Shown here: in pieces, positions 34,194 to 46,318 of the stretch | Position numbering within the stretch: the stretch's first letter is position 1 | How the letters are laid out: each line of letters begins with the position of its first letter | Source of the DNA: Acanthochlamys bracteata | Taxonomy: Eukaryota > Streptophyta > Magnoliopsida > Pandanales > Velloziaceae | NCBI GenBank assembly: GCA_019914995.1 | Contig: CM034139.1 | Location: 1,059,001-1,123,000 of the forward strand | Direction of reading: 5' to 3' | DNA: 64,000 nucleotides | Notes under the pieces: generated by a model | Seen by the model: the letters and a program-made list of their open reading frames with translations, nothing else | Database searches by the model: none | Told to the model about the DNA's origin: nothing | Program-made: the position numbers and the translations under genes

Positions 34194-36660
34194 AAACTCA
34201 TATGTAAGCCTATTATTCTTGATGCATATATTTTCTAATTTATATTTAGTTGGACGTAAAACTCTAATATCACTTATTATTTTTATTTTTTCTATTCATT
34301 AGTTGTTTCATTATACAAAAAACATTCGAAAAATTGTCTACTATTTCGATCTAATCAATGACTTAATCTATCACAAATAAATAGCTTATTTTACTGCAAC
34401 AAAAAAAAATTTCCGCAATCTCGCAACCATCTTCCTTTTCGCTCAGCTACATCTGATAGTTTGCATCTACAGCATGTGATAGTTGAGCACAAAAGATATC
34501 ATTGCCATCATCTTTCCGTATGTCGTCCTCGCATTTCAGCCATTTAATCTTTCTTAATGAAATACTTTATTTCTGCATGTCATTTCTAAATGTCTATTTT
34601 TTGACACCACAAGACATACATACTTTCAAATTCTTTGTTCAACATCCTTGTGTTTTCATTGATCTTACACATTTGCTTCCTTATGTTGATACAATCTCTT
34701 CAACAACGACTTCGATCCTCCATGTTCTTTTGCTACTCTCATTTCACATCTTCATCATCATCACCATCCTTACCTCCACCTCCATGACTACCTATTCGGT
34801 AGTTACAATAAGTTCATCGACGACATGATCGTTTTTAACCTAAACTATTTATGCCCACTAAATATGTTTGATTTTTGCCGCGATATCATCTTATTTTTCA
34901 CAGTTCCATTGCCCTTACTGCTCTCCACACTTCTTCCAAGTCGAATTAAAAAGAGGTAATTAAGTATCCTAAGTGACAGGAGATTATGGTAGATGAGTTT
35001 TGCACTTTTCACTATATAGATATTTGAGATGTTATCCAATTAACAAAAAAGAGTCTAGGCTATTAGTCGCAAGTGAATTTTTTAAGGTCAAAATAAAACT
35101 GACAGATTCATTGATCAACATAGGGGACGCTATGGAGTGCTTATGAAATGCAGCTTTTTAATTAGAATGAAGAATTTTTTGAGAATTTTTCAAAAACAAG
35201 TTTGACTTTTTTTATCTAAACAATAGTAAAAATAATACATATGAAGATTGTACGGCGTACAATTTTTCTGTATGTTTTAAATTTTTTAAAATTTTTGCAA
35301 AATCTTGTAAAAGGTTTAATGGAAAACAAAGTGCTTCTTTGAAATGACAAGCACTTGAAAAGCTCTACCAAACATCCCCATAAGACTCATCTTATCGCCT
35401 GGTGTTTTACTCAATATATGAGATTGATTTTAATGAGATATTTGTTCATACAGTTATAGATGACCAAAGTTTGTACTTTACTAGCTATCGATGTCATATG
35501 TCGGTGGGCTCTTTGTCATATTGACATGAATGATGCTTTTCTTTATAGCATCTTATCAAAGGTTGTTTATATGTAAGCACTTCCTAATCTCTCTACTCCG
35601 TCAAGCTATGTACATCGATTTAGTCGAGCTATTTACAGACTTAAACAAGCTCTGTAGGCTTAAGTGCTCTAAGCGAGTCATAATTGAAACAGAATTTTAG
35701 CAGAGCTTTTAAAACCATTTTCTAGTTGGGTGATCCTCACCTCATGCGGGGGTGCTTGTACTACGTGGATGACATAATTTTAACAAATAATGATTCATTA
35801 AGGATTTCAGCAAGTTAGACTTATCCTCATCAGTAATTTTATATGAAAGAGCTTGGACATTTATATTATTTTCTCAGACTGTAGATTGCATAATTCTATC
35901 TTTTAACGCAGAAGTATTCTTTAGACATCATTACATTCGCATGCATTTTAGATAACCGGATAGTTAACACTCTTTTGAAAATTCATGTGAAGCTTCGTCC
36001 TACAAAGAAGGAGCCCCTCTGTATACTACTTGGTACTAATGATTAGGACGTCATTTGCCAATCTCTGCTTGATGATACTGGATATTACTAATGTAGTAAA
36101 TATTGCCAGTCAGTTTATCTTTACACCTCAATCAATAATGTTTTACTTAGGATTCGATGTATCTCCAAAATATCATTACTCCTTCATTGTTTATTTTCTA
36201 CAACTAATTTGACGATTCAAGCATTGTTAGATGCATTTTTGGACAAGTGATCTAACTACCGAATAATCGACTATAAGATTATGTTGTTTTTAGGTGCTCA
36301 CTCATTTCTTAGCAAATTAAGATATAACACTGATTTCTTTTTGTCTACAGAGACTAAATATAGAGTTGTGGTTGTCACTATGAGAAGCATAAACCTCTTC
36401 ATGGTACAATCAGAACGCTATATAGATTGCATATAATCTAATTGATCGCCATTTTGCTCATGCGTATATTTTAGAGAGTACATTTACTTTGTCATATATA
36501 ATTTTAACTGATCAGCTAGAAAAACTTTTCACAAAATCAGGTACAATATCCAAATTTAAGATATATATAAACTCATACTATTTGATCCACCATATATTGG
36601 AAAGGGTATGTGAGATTATATTCAAAACTCATATGTAAGCCTATTGTTCTTAACCTAAGA
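34194..36660 (+). pseudogene. decayed copia element (RT, RNase H), with LTR fragments
   Basis: A 27-bp direct repeat around 'actcatatgtaagcctatt' lies at 34194-34220 and 36624-36651 and may mark LTR remains. Between them, from about 35430, the plus strand has GIDFNEIFVH, a DMNDAFLYSILSKVVYM-like block, HRFSRAIYRLKQ, DDIILTNND (RT box), KELGHLYYFL, and at 36290-36540 RNase H pieces ending in TDQLEKLFTKS. Stops and indels are everywhere. Gag and integrase are not readable. The 108-codon open stretch at 34502-34828 inside it has no recognisable domain. Confidence 0.65.
35123..35380. mobile_element. Tourist-like MITE, family 1, copy b
   Basis: Starts GGGGACGCTATGGAGTGCTT (then ATGAAAT) and ends CAAACATCCCC. 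ATA stands on both sides. It closely matches the ends of the copy at 61560 (GGGGGCGTTTGGGAGTGCTT). Confidence 0.68.
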
Positions 36661-36879
36661 TGTATTCTATTGGTTTGAATCAATACATAATTAAATAATT
36701 TAGTTATATGTTAGGCCTCTAAATTAGGATAGGCCCAAATAGAATAGTGTGTATTGCTTGGTGGGCCCGAATTAAAAACGAACTAGTTTATTGGGCAAAA
36801 TGATATTTGCATAAGTCTAACTCGATTAATAGGAGTTACCAACTAACACATAAAGAAAATCGTAAAAAATCTTCCTATT

Positions 36880-38275
36880 TTTAATCATGTGTTTTCTCAC
36901 AGATAATCCTTTATAGCATTCATAATCAAGTGGCAACTATGACCGTACCTGCTAGTATTAAAAAAATTTATCTGATTCTAAATAGATTAAGATAGTGTTT
37001 GGAATTAATTTTTCAACTCTTTTTAATTATTTTAATTTTTTAATTTACGTTTCTCAATAAATCTTTTACAGTATATATTAAATTTTAAAAAAAAATTTTA
37101 GAAGATACAAACAAATCTACGTCATAAGATCTTATTATTATATATTATTATTTCTTTTAGTTTAGAAAATATATCTTCTTTCTTTAAAATTTCAAAATAT
37201 CCTTCGTTCTAGAATAACTTCTTTTCAAAAATACTTCCAAACTTCTTCTTAAGGCTAAGAATGAAAAAATGGACACTCTTCATAAGAATTCTATGGGTGA
37301 TAGTACAATTATCAGAAGGAAATCAAGTAGTTGGTTATAACTTGATGTATACGATCAAACATATAGTAAAAGAAACCATCTAGAGATACAAGATAATGTT
37401 AGTGGCCAAAAAATGCTCACAAATATATGGAGTGAACTATCATGAAATTTTTGCACCAGTTGTACAAATTAAAAGCATCGAATATTAGTATTTTTAGCAG
37501 CAAATTTAGGCCCTTACAATAGTTTGAGAAAAAAATATATTTATTAATAAAGAATTAGAAGAAAAAGAGTATATGTCGCTTCCCCTGAATATAGTGAATC
37601 AGGAAGAATTGATAGGTCTATAAACAATTATATGAATTGAAGCAATCGCTACGAGCATAATTTTAGTCAAGCTCTGAGTAAGTATGGATATAGATAGAGT
37701 AATGTTGAATATACATTACTTTTTAAGAATCAAAATGACCATGTAACTATTTTGATAATTTGTTTAGATGATATGGTTGTTAAAGGTAATGATAAAGAGA
37801 AAATTCGGAGAGTAAAGGAGCAATTAGCATCTCAATTTGAAGAGTTGAAATATTTACTGGATATTGAAATGTCGAGATTCTAAAAACATATTTTTCTATC
37901 ACAAAAAAGTATGTTTTTGACTTTTTAACAGAGGTTATGGATGTTGTATTACAAACCAGTATATACATTAAGTATTGAAAATCATAATGTATAAGAGCAT
38001 CATGATTAGGTGCAAACAATTAAGGACAAATATCAACGATTGTTATGTAGATTAATTTTATCTATCGCATACTCGCTCTAATATAGTTATATAGTAAGTG
38101 TTGTTAGCTACTTATACATCATGCAATTGCTAATCATATCAAAATTGTGAACAGAATTTTGAAATATCCCAAATCAGCACTAGACAGAATTACTATTCAA
38201 AAAATATAACTATCTAAATATAGATTAATATATTGATACAAATTGGACAAACACTCCACATCAAGCGAGCGTCCA
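36880..38275 (+). pseudogene. decayed copia pol of the same family as the leading element, split by a MITE
   Basis: Plus-strand pieces follow the same protein order as 270-1490: HNQVATMTVPASIKK, then the MITE insertion, LMYTIKHIVKETI, LVAKKCSQIYGVNYHEIFAP, LYELKQS-like, an ICLDDMVVKGNDKE box and a KYLLDIEMSRF block. RNase H scraps follow near 38220-38270. Many stops and indels are present. No LTRs were identified. Confidence 0.7.
36991..37248. mobile_element. Tourist-like MITE, family 1, copy c, inside copia pol
   Basis: The ends GATAGTGTTTGGAA and TTCCAAACTTCTTC are inverted matches, and both sides carry TTAA (36987-36990, 37249-37252). TTA or TAA duplications are typical of PIF/Harbinger (Tourist) MITEs. 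The copia sequence resumes directly after it. Confidence 0.75.
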
Positions 38276-40081
38276 CATATCCAAATAGACAGAGAATATA
38301 TATATATATATTGTACGAGAAGAATAGAGTGAAATATATAATGAAATAACTTTTTGTCATGTTCAGTTACATGTGAAACATTTACATCAATCATCAATTT
38401 TATTGTCACTTTCCTCTTTATCAATTATTTCAAACACAAATTTATTGGTCCATGATATTTAACTTACAGTTGGGAAAATATGATTTATAATTAATGAACA
38501 CATATTAATGAAAGATATTTTGGATAATGTATGATGTTAAGGAGTTGTTTAAGAATAGCTTACCCAAAAAAAGTAACCTGGGAACTAAACCATGAATATG
38601 GCAAAGACAATTGGGAGAGCTTTCCAATTGCTTATATAATCAAATAAATATTTGTTTTCTTAATAAATATTTTAAATAGTTAATGAATTTTTTAATTTTA
38701 AAAATACAAAATTTAAAAATACAAAATACAAAATATTAGTCATAAAAATGAAACTCATTTTTAAAATATTTTTTTATTTTAAATAAGCTTCATTCTATAA
38801 GAATTTTCCAATGTACCCGAATATATTTTTCTTACCATGATGTTTGAGTCGACCATAATTTCCCCTTAAATGAATATACAAAAATCTCCTCCTATAGTCA
38901 TCAACATATACCTGTGATCTTATTAACATCATATAATTGTATAGACAATGATATACAAATTATGTATTATTATTTTATTTAAGTAGGATGTAAAGAATTG
39001 TTTCAGACACACCCATACCACATAATTATTAGAGCAAAGACCTAAGAATGTCACCGGCAAAGAACAAAAGACAATGAAAAAAGAGAGACCTTTCCTTGGA
39101 CCACCAATTCCTCTAGACGCAATTCTACAGGGAACTTTTCTGTTGTGCTTTTGATACAATGCATGGTGCCAACTCAATGCCCATTTTCTCCCCTTCCCCG
39201 TTCTGGAATCTCTGGAGTCCTTTCTTGTTATTTGATTTGTTTTCTTATCTAGAGTTGTTTCTCTTTTTCATTGTTTGGAATTGCACTTTATCTGTTGCAG
39301 CTGATATTTTGCTCTTCGCTCTTCACGCTTTTTGCACTTTTCTAGAGAGTGCATGTTTGTTTGTTTGTGTCCGTTTGATTAGGGGGTTTCTAGTCAAGTT
39401 AATCTTCCTAGTCTAATAGATATTAAAATTCATGAAAAGAGATGTACGAAAACGTTATTCCGTGTCATAGTTCAAATGGAATGTTCACGTAATGTTCCAC
39501 ATGTATGTATTCTTCATTCAAATGATTTCCACTTCGAACGTTCTAGCTTTATTTTCTCCACTTTAGATGGAAGTTATTCGCGTGCAACGTGTCTTTATCT
39601 CGGAATCAAGCGATCACGGCCAAAAACAGGAACCCAGCAGTTGCTTGAGCTGTCCCAACACTTTAGAATCATAATTGGCAGATTCAATCAAACTGTTCAG
39701 GTAGATCTGAAATTCATAAATTCGGTAGTCCGATTTACAATTAAACCGTCCCGATCAAGTACAGGTTTCTGATTTGATCCATCCTTTCGGTTGAATTAGT
39801 CGACACCAAACTTATTGAAACCTATTTTGAACACTAAGCCAAAGAACCACGCGGACAAGCGCCCACATATTCAAATCACAAACAAATATATTATATAAAT
39901 ATATAATTATCAATGTATCCAAAGATCTATAACATAATAAAGTAGAAAAAAACAAAACAAAATGCGTCTATAGATCTAATACAACAACAATTGCCCTGAT
40001 CAAACCTTAAGAAGCAAGTTAACTGATTCTATGAGCATTAGCACAAGCAAGCAGCTATGATGAGAGCTAGAATGTGATGTC
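38276..40081. other. intergenic region left of the nested copia pair
   Basis: No firm gene. Open stretches of 82 codons (minus, 38929-39177), 85 codons (plus, 39159-39416) and 98 codons (plus, 39476-39772) lack domains and overlap or abut one another. The base composition at 39030-39780 is less AT-rich than around it, so a diverged gene remnant is possible. Confidence 0.4.
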
Positions 40082-40086
40082 AGTGT
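40082..40086. other. target site duplication (AGTGT), left
   Basis: AGTGT here is repeated at 53035-53039, outside the far end of the same element. Confidence 0.85.
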
Positions 40087-40194
40087 TGTTGACATGAGTT
40101 GGAATAACAGTAATATTTTTATGTAACTAGTATATATATGTATATAAATTTATATTTTGTATGATTAAAAAATAAAAATACATGTATTTAAATA
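40087..40194 (+). repeat. 5' LTR (108 bp) of the outer copia element
   Basis: Runs from TGTTGACATGAGTTGGAATA to ATGTATTTAAATA. Its partner is the split 3' LTR at 43929-44004 plus 53001-53034. It is unusually short for copia and contains a TATA-like stretch near 40130-40150. Confidence 0.92.
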
Positions 40195-40209
40195 TGGTAT
40201 CAAGAGCAG
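40195..40209 (+). promoter_or_regulatory. primer binding site (initiator tRNA-Met), outer copia
   Basis: TGGTATCAAGAGCAG directly follows the LTR. It equals the TGGTATCAGAGC primer site with one inserted A. Confidence 0.88.
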
Positions 40210-41190
40210 AAAAACAAGTCTAAGCTGTGTAGTCTGTTGCGCCGCCGACTCCCTATATCTCACCGAATTACGTCATAACCTCCCACCAAATTAGACCAGA
40301 TTCAACGATAGTTGTCACCATCAATGAACGAAACAAAGAAAGAAAAAAAAAGCACTAATCGGTCGGGACTGCCCAATCGGCTCTCTCCGGCCACCCAAAC
40401 CGCCCAAAAAAACTATAGATCTGATCTCCCAATCTTCAATCGGCTTTCTTCAGCCTCAACCGCCATTGATCTCCACCTTTCCTAGATGCCATCTCCACCT
40501 CCGCCACGCTCCACCCACCCGTGCCGCAGCAGTCTACTCCGCTCCTAGCATCGTCGTGTCCGCTCAATCTCATTGCCTCTGCCACCTTCGGATCTGCTCC
40601 TTCGCGTCAGTCGAAATCTTCACCTGCCGGTGTCCGTGTTCTTTCTGAAATCGCTCACCGTAGCCGTCCATTTTCTTCATCAACTACAGTCAATTGGACC
40701 CAATCAATCTTTGATAAAGTCCAATTCAAATTGATGTCTGATTGCTCTCTGTCGTCCCTAAATCCGCCAGTCATCTTCCTCGGCTATGGTGCTCCATCGC
40801 TACCAGGCTGCTAGTTACTGGACCCTAAAATGTTGAGCTAAGCCTAGCCGAAGGCGTCTACTAGCTTGTGGCAATACATATGAATTTAATTTATTCCACA
40901 CTTATAAATGGCACAACACGATATCATGTCTGTTCTAAAGAACTTCACTGTCTGAATGTCAAAGGCATTAACTCAGACTCAATCCAAAATCAAAGCACAA
41001 ATTAGGATATGTGTACTTGACATATCACCATCAAATTGGATAGCACCAACTATGCTTTGTGATCCAAAGTTATTGAGATATATATCTCTTCTAGAGATAA
41101 GTTGGCTATATTAATGATGATCTCCTACAGTCTTTGTCCACCGATCCAACCTTCAGAAAATGGAGAACTAAAAACTCAATAATAAAGAGA
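40210..41190 (+). other. leader region of the outer copia element
   Basis: GC-richer leader (40230-40810) with open stretches of 60 and 97 codons and no known domain, then decayed sequence leading into gag. Confidence 0.5.
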
Positions 41191-41800
41191 TGATTGATCA
41201 ATTCAATGGATCCTAGTCTGATTGGTAATATTATTTGGTTCCTTACAGCGAAGATAATATGGGATGCAGTTGCTATAATTTATTTTGATAGCACTGACAC
41301 CTCTTAAGTGTCGAACTTAAAAGATGAGTGAGCCGTATGAGACAAGCTAAAGGATCTATTGAAGCTTATTACAATACTCTATATGGTTTGTGGAGAGAGA
41401 TTAATTTTCGTCGTCCTAACCCAATAGAGTGCGACGTAGATATGCAGAAGTACAACTCCATACTACAATAGAATAGGGTATACACCTTCCTTGACAGGCT
41501 GGACGATCGCCTTGATAAAGTCTGAAGTGATGTGCTTCAAGTCCGGCCATTTTCAACATTGGAGCAGGCATATGCACATATTAGACGAGAAGACTCGAGA
41601 TAAGCAGTTATGAGGAACAATAACTCCAACTAGTACAGTTATGGTGTCTAAAGGTGGAACCAAATTATATTTTGTCCAACTCTTCTCACAAAACTTGTCA
41701 GGAATGAATAATTGATTCAGAGGCAACGAACCACATAACGTATGAATCACGTGACCTCTCAATACCACTACACCATAACGAAAATCTATTGCCAATGGCA
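41191..41800 (+). pseudogene. gag and protease of the outer copia element
   Basis: Frames with stops read IIWFLTAKIIWDAVAIIYFD, QAKGSIEAYYNTLYGLWREI, FLDRLDDRLDKV and RPFSTLEQAYAHIRREDS. This is the copia gag (UBN2-type) order. At about 41705-41790 a protease remnant reads IIDSEATNHIT, where the usual DSGA is changed to DSEA. The product could not be active. Confidence 0.8.
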
Positions 41801-43460
41801 ATAGAGTCATATATCCAGTCATAGAGACTGGAATTGTGGCCCTATCACTTTCTCTCTCATTACCAAATACTTTATTTGTTCCATTAGTCGGACAAACTAC
41901 CGAGGAGTTGAATTGCTAGGAGTCATGTTATAAGAGAGGGGAGACACAATGTAAAGAGCATAATTGGAATAGTTGATCAAGATTTATAGAAGAAAAAACT
42001 TTCATACATACTGCACCAAATCCATAGATGGTAAGGAAAACAAAGCTAGAAGAGATAGCAAGCCTTATCGAAGAATCCGAATTTGAAAGAGCTCTCTCAT
42101 AAAAAACAAATAGAATCATCCAAAAAAACCCCTCTCATCCTCTAGTACCGGAAGACTAATCTTCAAAGAATATTCTTGATTTCCTACCACTCCATCTCCT
42201 GATAACATGTTAGAAATTTCTATTGTTATAAGTTACCTTTTAGATATAATCGTTATAAATCTCTAGATAGATACTCACCAGATTTTGAAGTAAAAAATAG
42301 AAAATATTCTATTACCAATTATGTTTCATCGCAGTGACTATCAGAACCACTGAAGAATTTTGTGAATAAGTTGTCCTCTTATTATATCCCCAATGGAGTG
42401 TAAGAAGCTTTAGCAGATCCTAAGTGGGTTCAGGCGATAGAAGAGGAGAGATGAAATCATTATAGAAAAATAATACTTGGACCTTTGTCTCATTACCAAA
42501 GGAGAAGAAAGCCATGGGATGCAAGTGAGTTTTTTTTGTCAAATATAAAGTAGAGGGATCTATTAAAAGGTACAAAGCATTAATTGTGGGTAAAGAATAT
42601 ACACAGACATATAGTGTTGATTATCAAGAAATATTTTCACCAGTTGTAAAATCGAACACTGTGAGAATCATGTTATCTCTTGCAGCAAATTTAAATTGGT
42701 CACTACATCAGTTTGATATAAAAAATACTTTTTAATATGGTGATCTGAAGGAGAATGTATACATGGATATTTCACCATGATACAATGTTACATCTCACAC
42801 TAGAGTAGTATGCAAACTTCAGAAGGCGCTATATGGATTAAAACAATCCCATCGGGCTTAGTTCGGACGATTTAGTGTGGCAATGGAAAAGTGTGAATTC
42901 ACACAAAGCAACTCATCTTGCCATTGTTTTTCAAACATAGATAAGAAAATGTTACAATTTTGATTATTTGTGTTGATAATATGATAATAACAAGTGATGA
43001 TACGAAAAAAAAATTTACACTGTAAAAGCATTTATCTACTGAGTTTGAAATAAAATATTTAGGAGGATTTAAAACAACTTTATGGGTATTGAAGTGGCTC
43101 GATTAAAATGAGTCATTTTGATATCCCACAGAAAGTATGTATTAGATATACTATTTGAAACATGATTGCTTAATTACAAACTAGCAAACACTCCAACTAT
43201 TCAGAATCACGGTTTGGGAGAATATTCTGATTATGTACTTACCAATAAAGAGAGATATCAAAAGGTCGTTGAAAAATTAATTTATTTATCTCACATGAGA
43301 TCAGATATTGCATATACTGTGAGGGTGGTAAATCAGTTCATGCATTATTCTAGTGAAGATCATATGAATAAAGTATTTAGAATTTTTCGTTATTTAAAAT
43401 CTGCTCCATGGAGAGAGATTTTTTCTCTAAAAATAACCACCTTGATATTAAGGATATACT
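41801..43460 (+). pseudogene. linker and reverse transcriptase of the outer copia element; integrase absent
   Basis: After the protease only about 500 bp separate it from the RT linker (RYSPDFEVKNRKYSITNYV near 42270-42320), too little for integrase. The linker runs into ALADPKWVQAIEEE. RT then has [48 protein letters not shown] and a VDNMIITSDD box, in which YVDD has become VDN. The block YLSHMRSDIAYTVRVVNQFM lies near 43277-43340. Several stops and frameshifts are present. The family is that of the leading element at position 1. Confidence 0.82.
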
Positions 43461-43928
43461 GATAGCTGACGTGCATAAAGTATTTCTGATAGGAGATCTA
43501 CATCAAAATATTTTACTTTTGTATGTGACAATTTGGTTATTTGGAGAATTAAGAAACAATCTAGTTGTATTATGAGGCGTAGAAGCCAAGTTTAGAGCTA
43601 TGAGTAAGAATTAATGTGAACTTTTTTGGTTAAATAAATTACTTACAGAGATTGGTTACATATCGGTATCTACGATGAAGTTATTTTATGACAACAAAGC
43701 AACTATTAATATTGCTCACAATCCAGTTCAACATGATCGGACAAAATATATTAAAGTGGATCATCACTTCATCAAGCAGAAGCTCGAAACAAGACAGTTC
43801 AGTTTCCGTTCGTGAAATTTGAAGATCAATTGACAGATATTTCCCCGAAAGCTATTTTACTAAAATATTATACAATTCAGTTGATAAATTCGGCATTAGA
43901 ATTATCTATACATCAACATAAGAAGGAG
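43461..43928 (+). pseudogene. RNase H of the outer copia element
   Basis: DRRSTSKYFTFVCDN-like and IKKQSSCIM-like pieces are followed by a clear KLFYDNKATINIAHNPVQHD stretch, DRTKYIKVDHHFIKQKLE, and a shifted QLTDISPK block. It ends 10 bp before the 3' LTR at a degenerate purine tract (agaaggagtg). Confidence 0.82.
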
Positions 43929-44004
43929 TGTTGACATGAATTGGAATGGCAATAATATTCTTATGTAACTAATATATATATGTACATGTATTTGTATTCT
44001 ATAT
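43929..44004 (+). repeat. 3' LTR of the outer copia element, left piece
   Basis: TGTTGACATGAATTGGAATG matches the start of the 5' LTR at 40087. The copy breaks off at TATAT, where the Sirevirus begins, and resumes at 52996. Confidence 0.92.
44000..44004. other. target site duplication of the inner Sirevirus (TATAT), left
   Basis: TATAT on the left corresponds to CATAT at 52996-53000 on the right, with one mismatch. Confidence 0.75.
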
Positions 44005-45464
44005 TGTTAGGTTTTCCTGTAAGATTAACTCAAGAGGAGAGGGGTGAATTGAGTTAGTCAATAAAAATTTTCGTCAAGTTTAGTTATCCTACTGACAGCA
44101 AGCTTACAGCCGGCTGTGTCAATTCTATAACCTGCAGACAGAGAGAGTTAGAGTGTTTACTGACATAAGTAAAAAGAGTAGTGCTCAGGATATTTAACGT
44201 GGTTCGGCAAAACCCCTTTGCCTACATCCACGGTCGCTCTATCACCAGAGCCAAAGTTTCACTAAACCATTAATAAGCTACAAATACACCTAGAGCAAAG
44301 TGCTTCACCAAGCACACTTACTCTACCGGGTTTCTTCGCCAAGACAACCCCTAACAGCCTACTGGACACACCTGTCCCCCTGTCTGATTTGCTAGCTTTA
44401 TTACAAGGTCTAAGAGCGTTCACCAAGCTCCACCTGAGCTTCCTTTTCCGGTGCCCGCAGCACCACCTTCACAATGTCGGTAAAAGGTTATAAGAAAAAT
44501 AAATAGAAATTGAGCACAGGATCTATCTCATGAGGGTTATGTATTCATGAAGTATTTCAGATGAGATAATCAAAGAAGTTGCTGAGAGAGATTTTTTCAG
44601 TGTGACCAGCAGCAAGATTTGTTTGTGTAGAGTAGTAGAGTTCTTATGTATCTCTGTTTTGCTTGTGTTCTCTCTACCTGTTTCTCTTGTATTCTCTCTC
44701 TCTTTCCTTTATTGCTGTGCCTTCCTTCTTATAGTGTTTCGTCTCTGTGCAGGAACCGTTGAAGAACGTTGCCGTTGTCGCTCTTTTCCATTAGTGGTTC
44801 TTCACGTCAGAGAGGGAGCAGTTTTCCTCAGCGGTTAATCAACCGTTTCATCAATTGCTTTCGGTTGTCTTTGTACAATGTCTCCATAGCATTAAATGCA
44901 TTGTAGAAATTTGAATTTGCTGCCAACGGTTAAGAGCTTAATTTAGCTAAGCTTCTGTCTGAAACAAAAGAGCTGAGTTGGCTTGTCCATATTTAATGCA
45001 TTGCTGGTTGACTGCTTGATTTGATTAGATATCTTGACTTGTATGATGTGCTTTCTTTCCTTGATTATAGAGCTTTCCCTTTCTGTGAAAAAGGAAGATG
45101 ATTTTTGCTCGTTGTAGATCTTCTATTTGAATTGCTTCAGTGCGTTGTGAATCCAGAAGATTTTTAAAGCAAGGAAAGTTTTGTTACCGTTGAACCCAAA
45201 GCTCTGTTTCGAAACAGAGAAATCTTCTTGTGCTTCAGTGGTTAAGCAGCTGACTACAATGTGACTATGGCATCCTCTATCCCGTATGCTGTTTAATTTG
45301 TAGTAGCATGACAGTTGGCTGTATGATGGTTGTTCTTGTCTGCTGTAAATAAAATGATCTTTGTTTGTCTAATCCTGCAGAACTTGATTTCAGATTATTA
45401 GTCTAATATAAATCATAATTCTTAATTCTTTGTTAACATCACAATTATCTTTATAGTTCCAACA
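44005..45464 (-). repeat. 3' LTR of the Sirevirus-type element (1460 bp)
   Basis: Plus-strand ends are TGTTAGGTTTTCC and TAGTTCCAACA. It has the same length as the copy at 51536-52995 and differs from it by scattered substitutions. The element is coded on the minus strand, and CTATAAGAAGG on that strand near 44725-44740 is a probable TATA box of the LTR promoter. Open stretches of about 64-78 codons inside (44602-44838 here) recur in all three LTR copies but show no domain. Confidence 0.95.
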
Positions 45465-45480
45465 ATCTCCCCCTTTTTTA
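45465..45480 (-). promoter_or_regulatory. polypurine tract of the Sirevirus-type element
   Basis: The minus strand reads AAAAAAAGGGGGAGAT directly before the 3' LTR. Confidence 0.9.
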
Positions 45481-46318
45481 TGATGACAAATAAATTAAGA
45501 ATTATTGATTTATATTTTTGCAAGCCATCATTTGGAATTTAAAATTTGCCATACCTGTGCATGACTCCCCCTCAACTGGTGCATCTATTCTATTTACCTG
45601 TACATGACTCATGGCTTCCCCTCAATTGAGCCATTATTTTTGTATGCAATAATTCTTCTTTCTCCCTCTTTTGTCATCTCAAAAAGTTGATACAGCATGT
45701 AATATAGCTAAAGACTTAACATAATAGCACTGTCAGGTTAGGCAAAAGATAACCAAATAGTTATAACAAAAGGTTCAACCATTCATTCAAGCACAGCAAG
45801 TGACAAGTAAGTAAACGAGCAATCATCCAAACATAGAAAACAAACCAAAAAAGAGACTAAAAGTTGTAATCAAGCTAAGGCTTAGCTAAGTTTGTAACTA
45901 AATATTTCTGCGCCTAGAGGATGTTCTACAGCCAGGAGGTTGAGGGCGTTGATGCTTGGGTTTTGCTGCAGAGGACTGAGGAAGTATTACTACATCCTCA
46001 TCAACAAAGGCTTGAGAGCTGAGACTGATTTGTGAACTTTGCGTTTTAGGTTCTTGCGTTTAGGGGGAAGGCTAGAAACGTTTGAGTGAGCTGATGGAGG
46101 GTCTGAGATAGGAGGTTCAGTGGTGAGGGGTTCACAAGGTATTTGAGCTTCAGATTGAGTCTCAGTTGGGGGTCTTGGGATAAGGGTTCCTCCTGCAGAG
46201 GGGCTGCATAGATGGTAATGGATAGTGGCTCAGCTCCTTGTTCTGGTTCTCCAGTGGCTGCTTTCATGCTGAAATCTATATATGTATGTACATAATAGGG
46301 AAGCAGAACAGAGCATGA
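45481..46318 (-). pseudogene. post-pol region of the Sirevirus with a conserved C-terminal motif
   Basis: A 73-codon frame at 46046-46267 starts MKAATGEPEQGAEPLSITIY. Further down, in another frame near 46000-45905, comes DEDVVILPQSSAAKPKHQRP followed by PPGCRTSSRRRN. The same motif (LPQ, AAKP, PGCR) occurs in the old copy at 15060-15155. Sireviruses often carry an extra frame here, called env-like in some members. No membrane segment is visible, so a role is not assigned. The remaining part, 45481-45900, is AT-rich and non-coding. Confidence 0.45.

Noticed and set aside
38301..38312. AT dinucleotide run as a promoter TATA element
   Set aside because: Short run in AT-rich decayed copia sequence with no gene downstream.
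39159..39416. 85-codon hydrophobic plus-strand frame as a membrane-protein gene
   Set aside because: Composition of T-rich DNA gives such Phe/Leu-rich frames; no family resemblance and no splice or promoter context.
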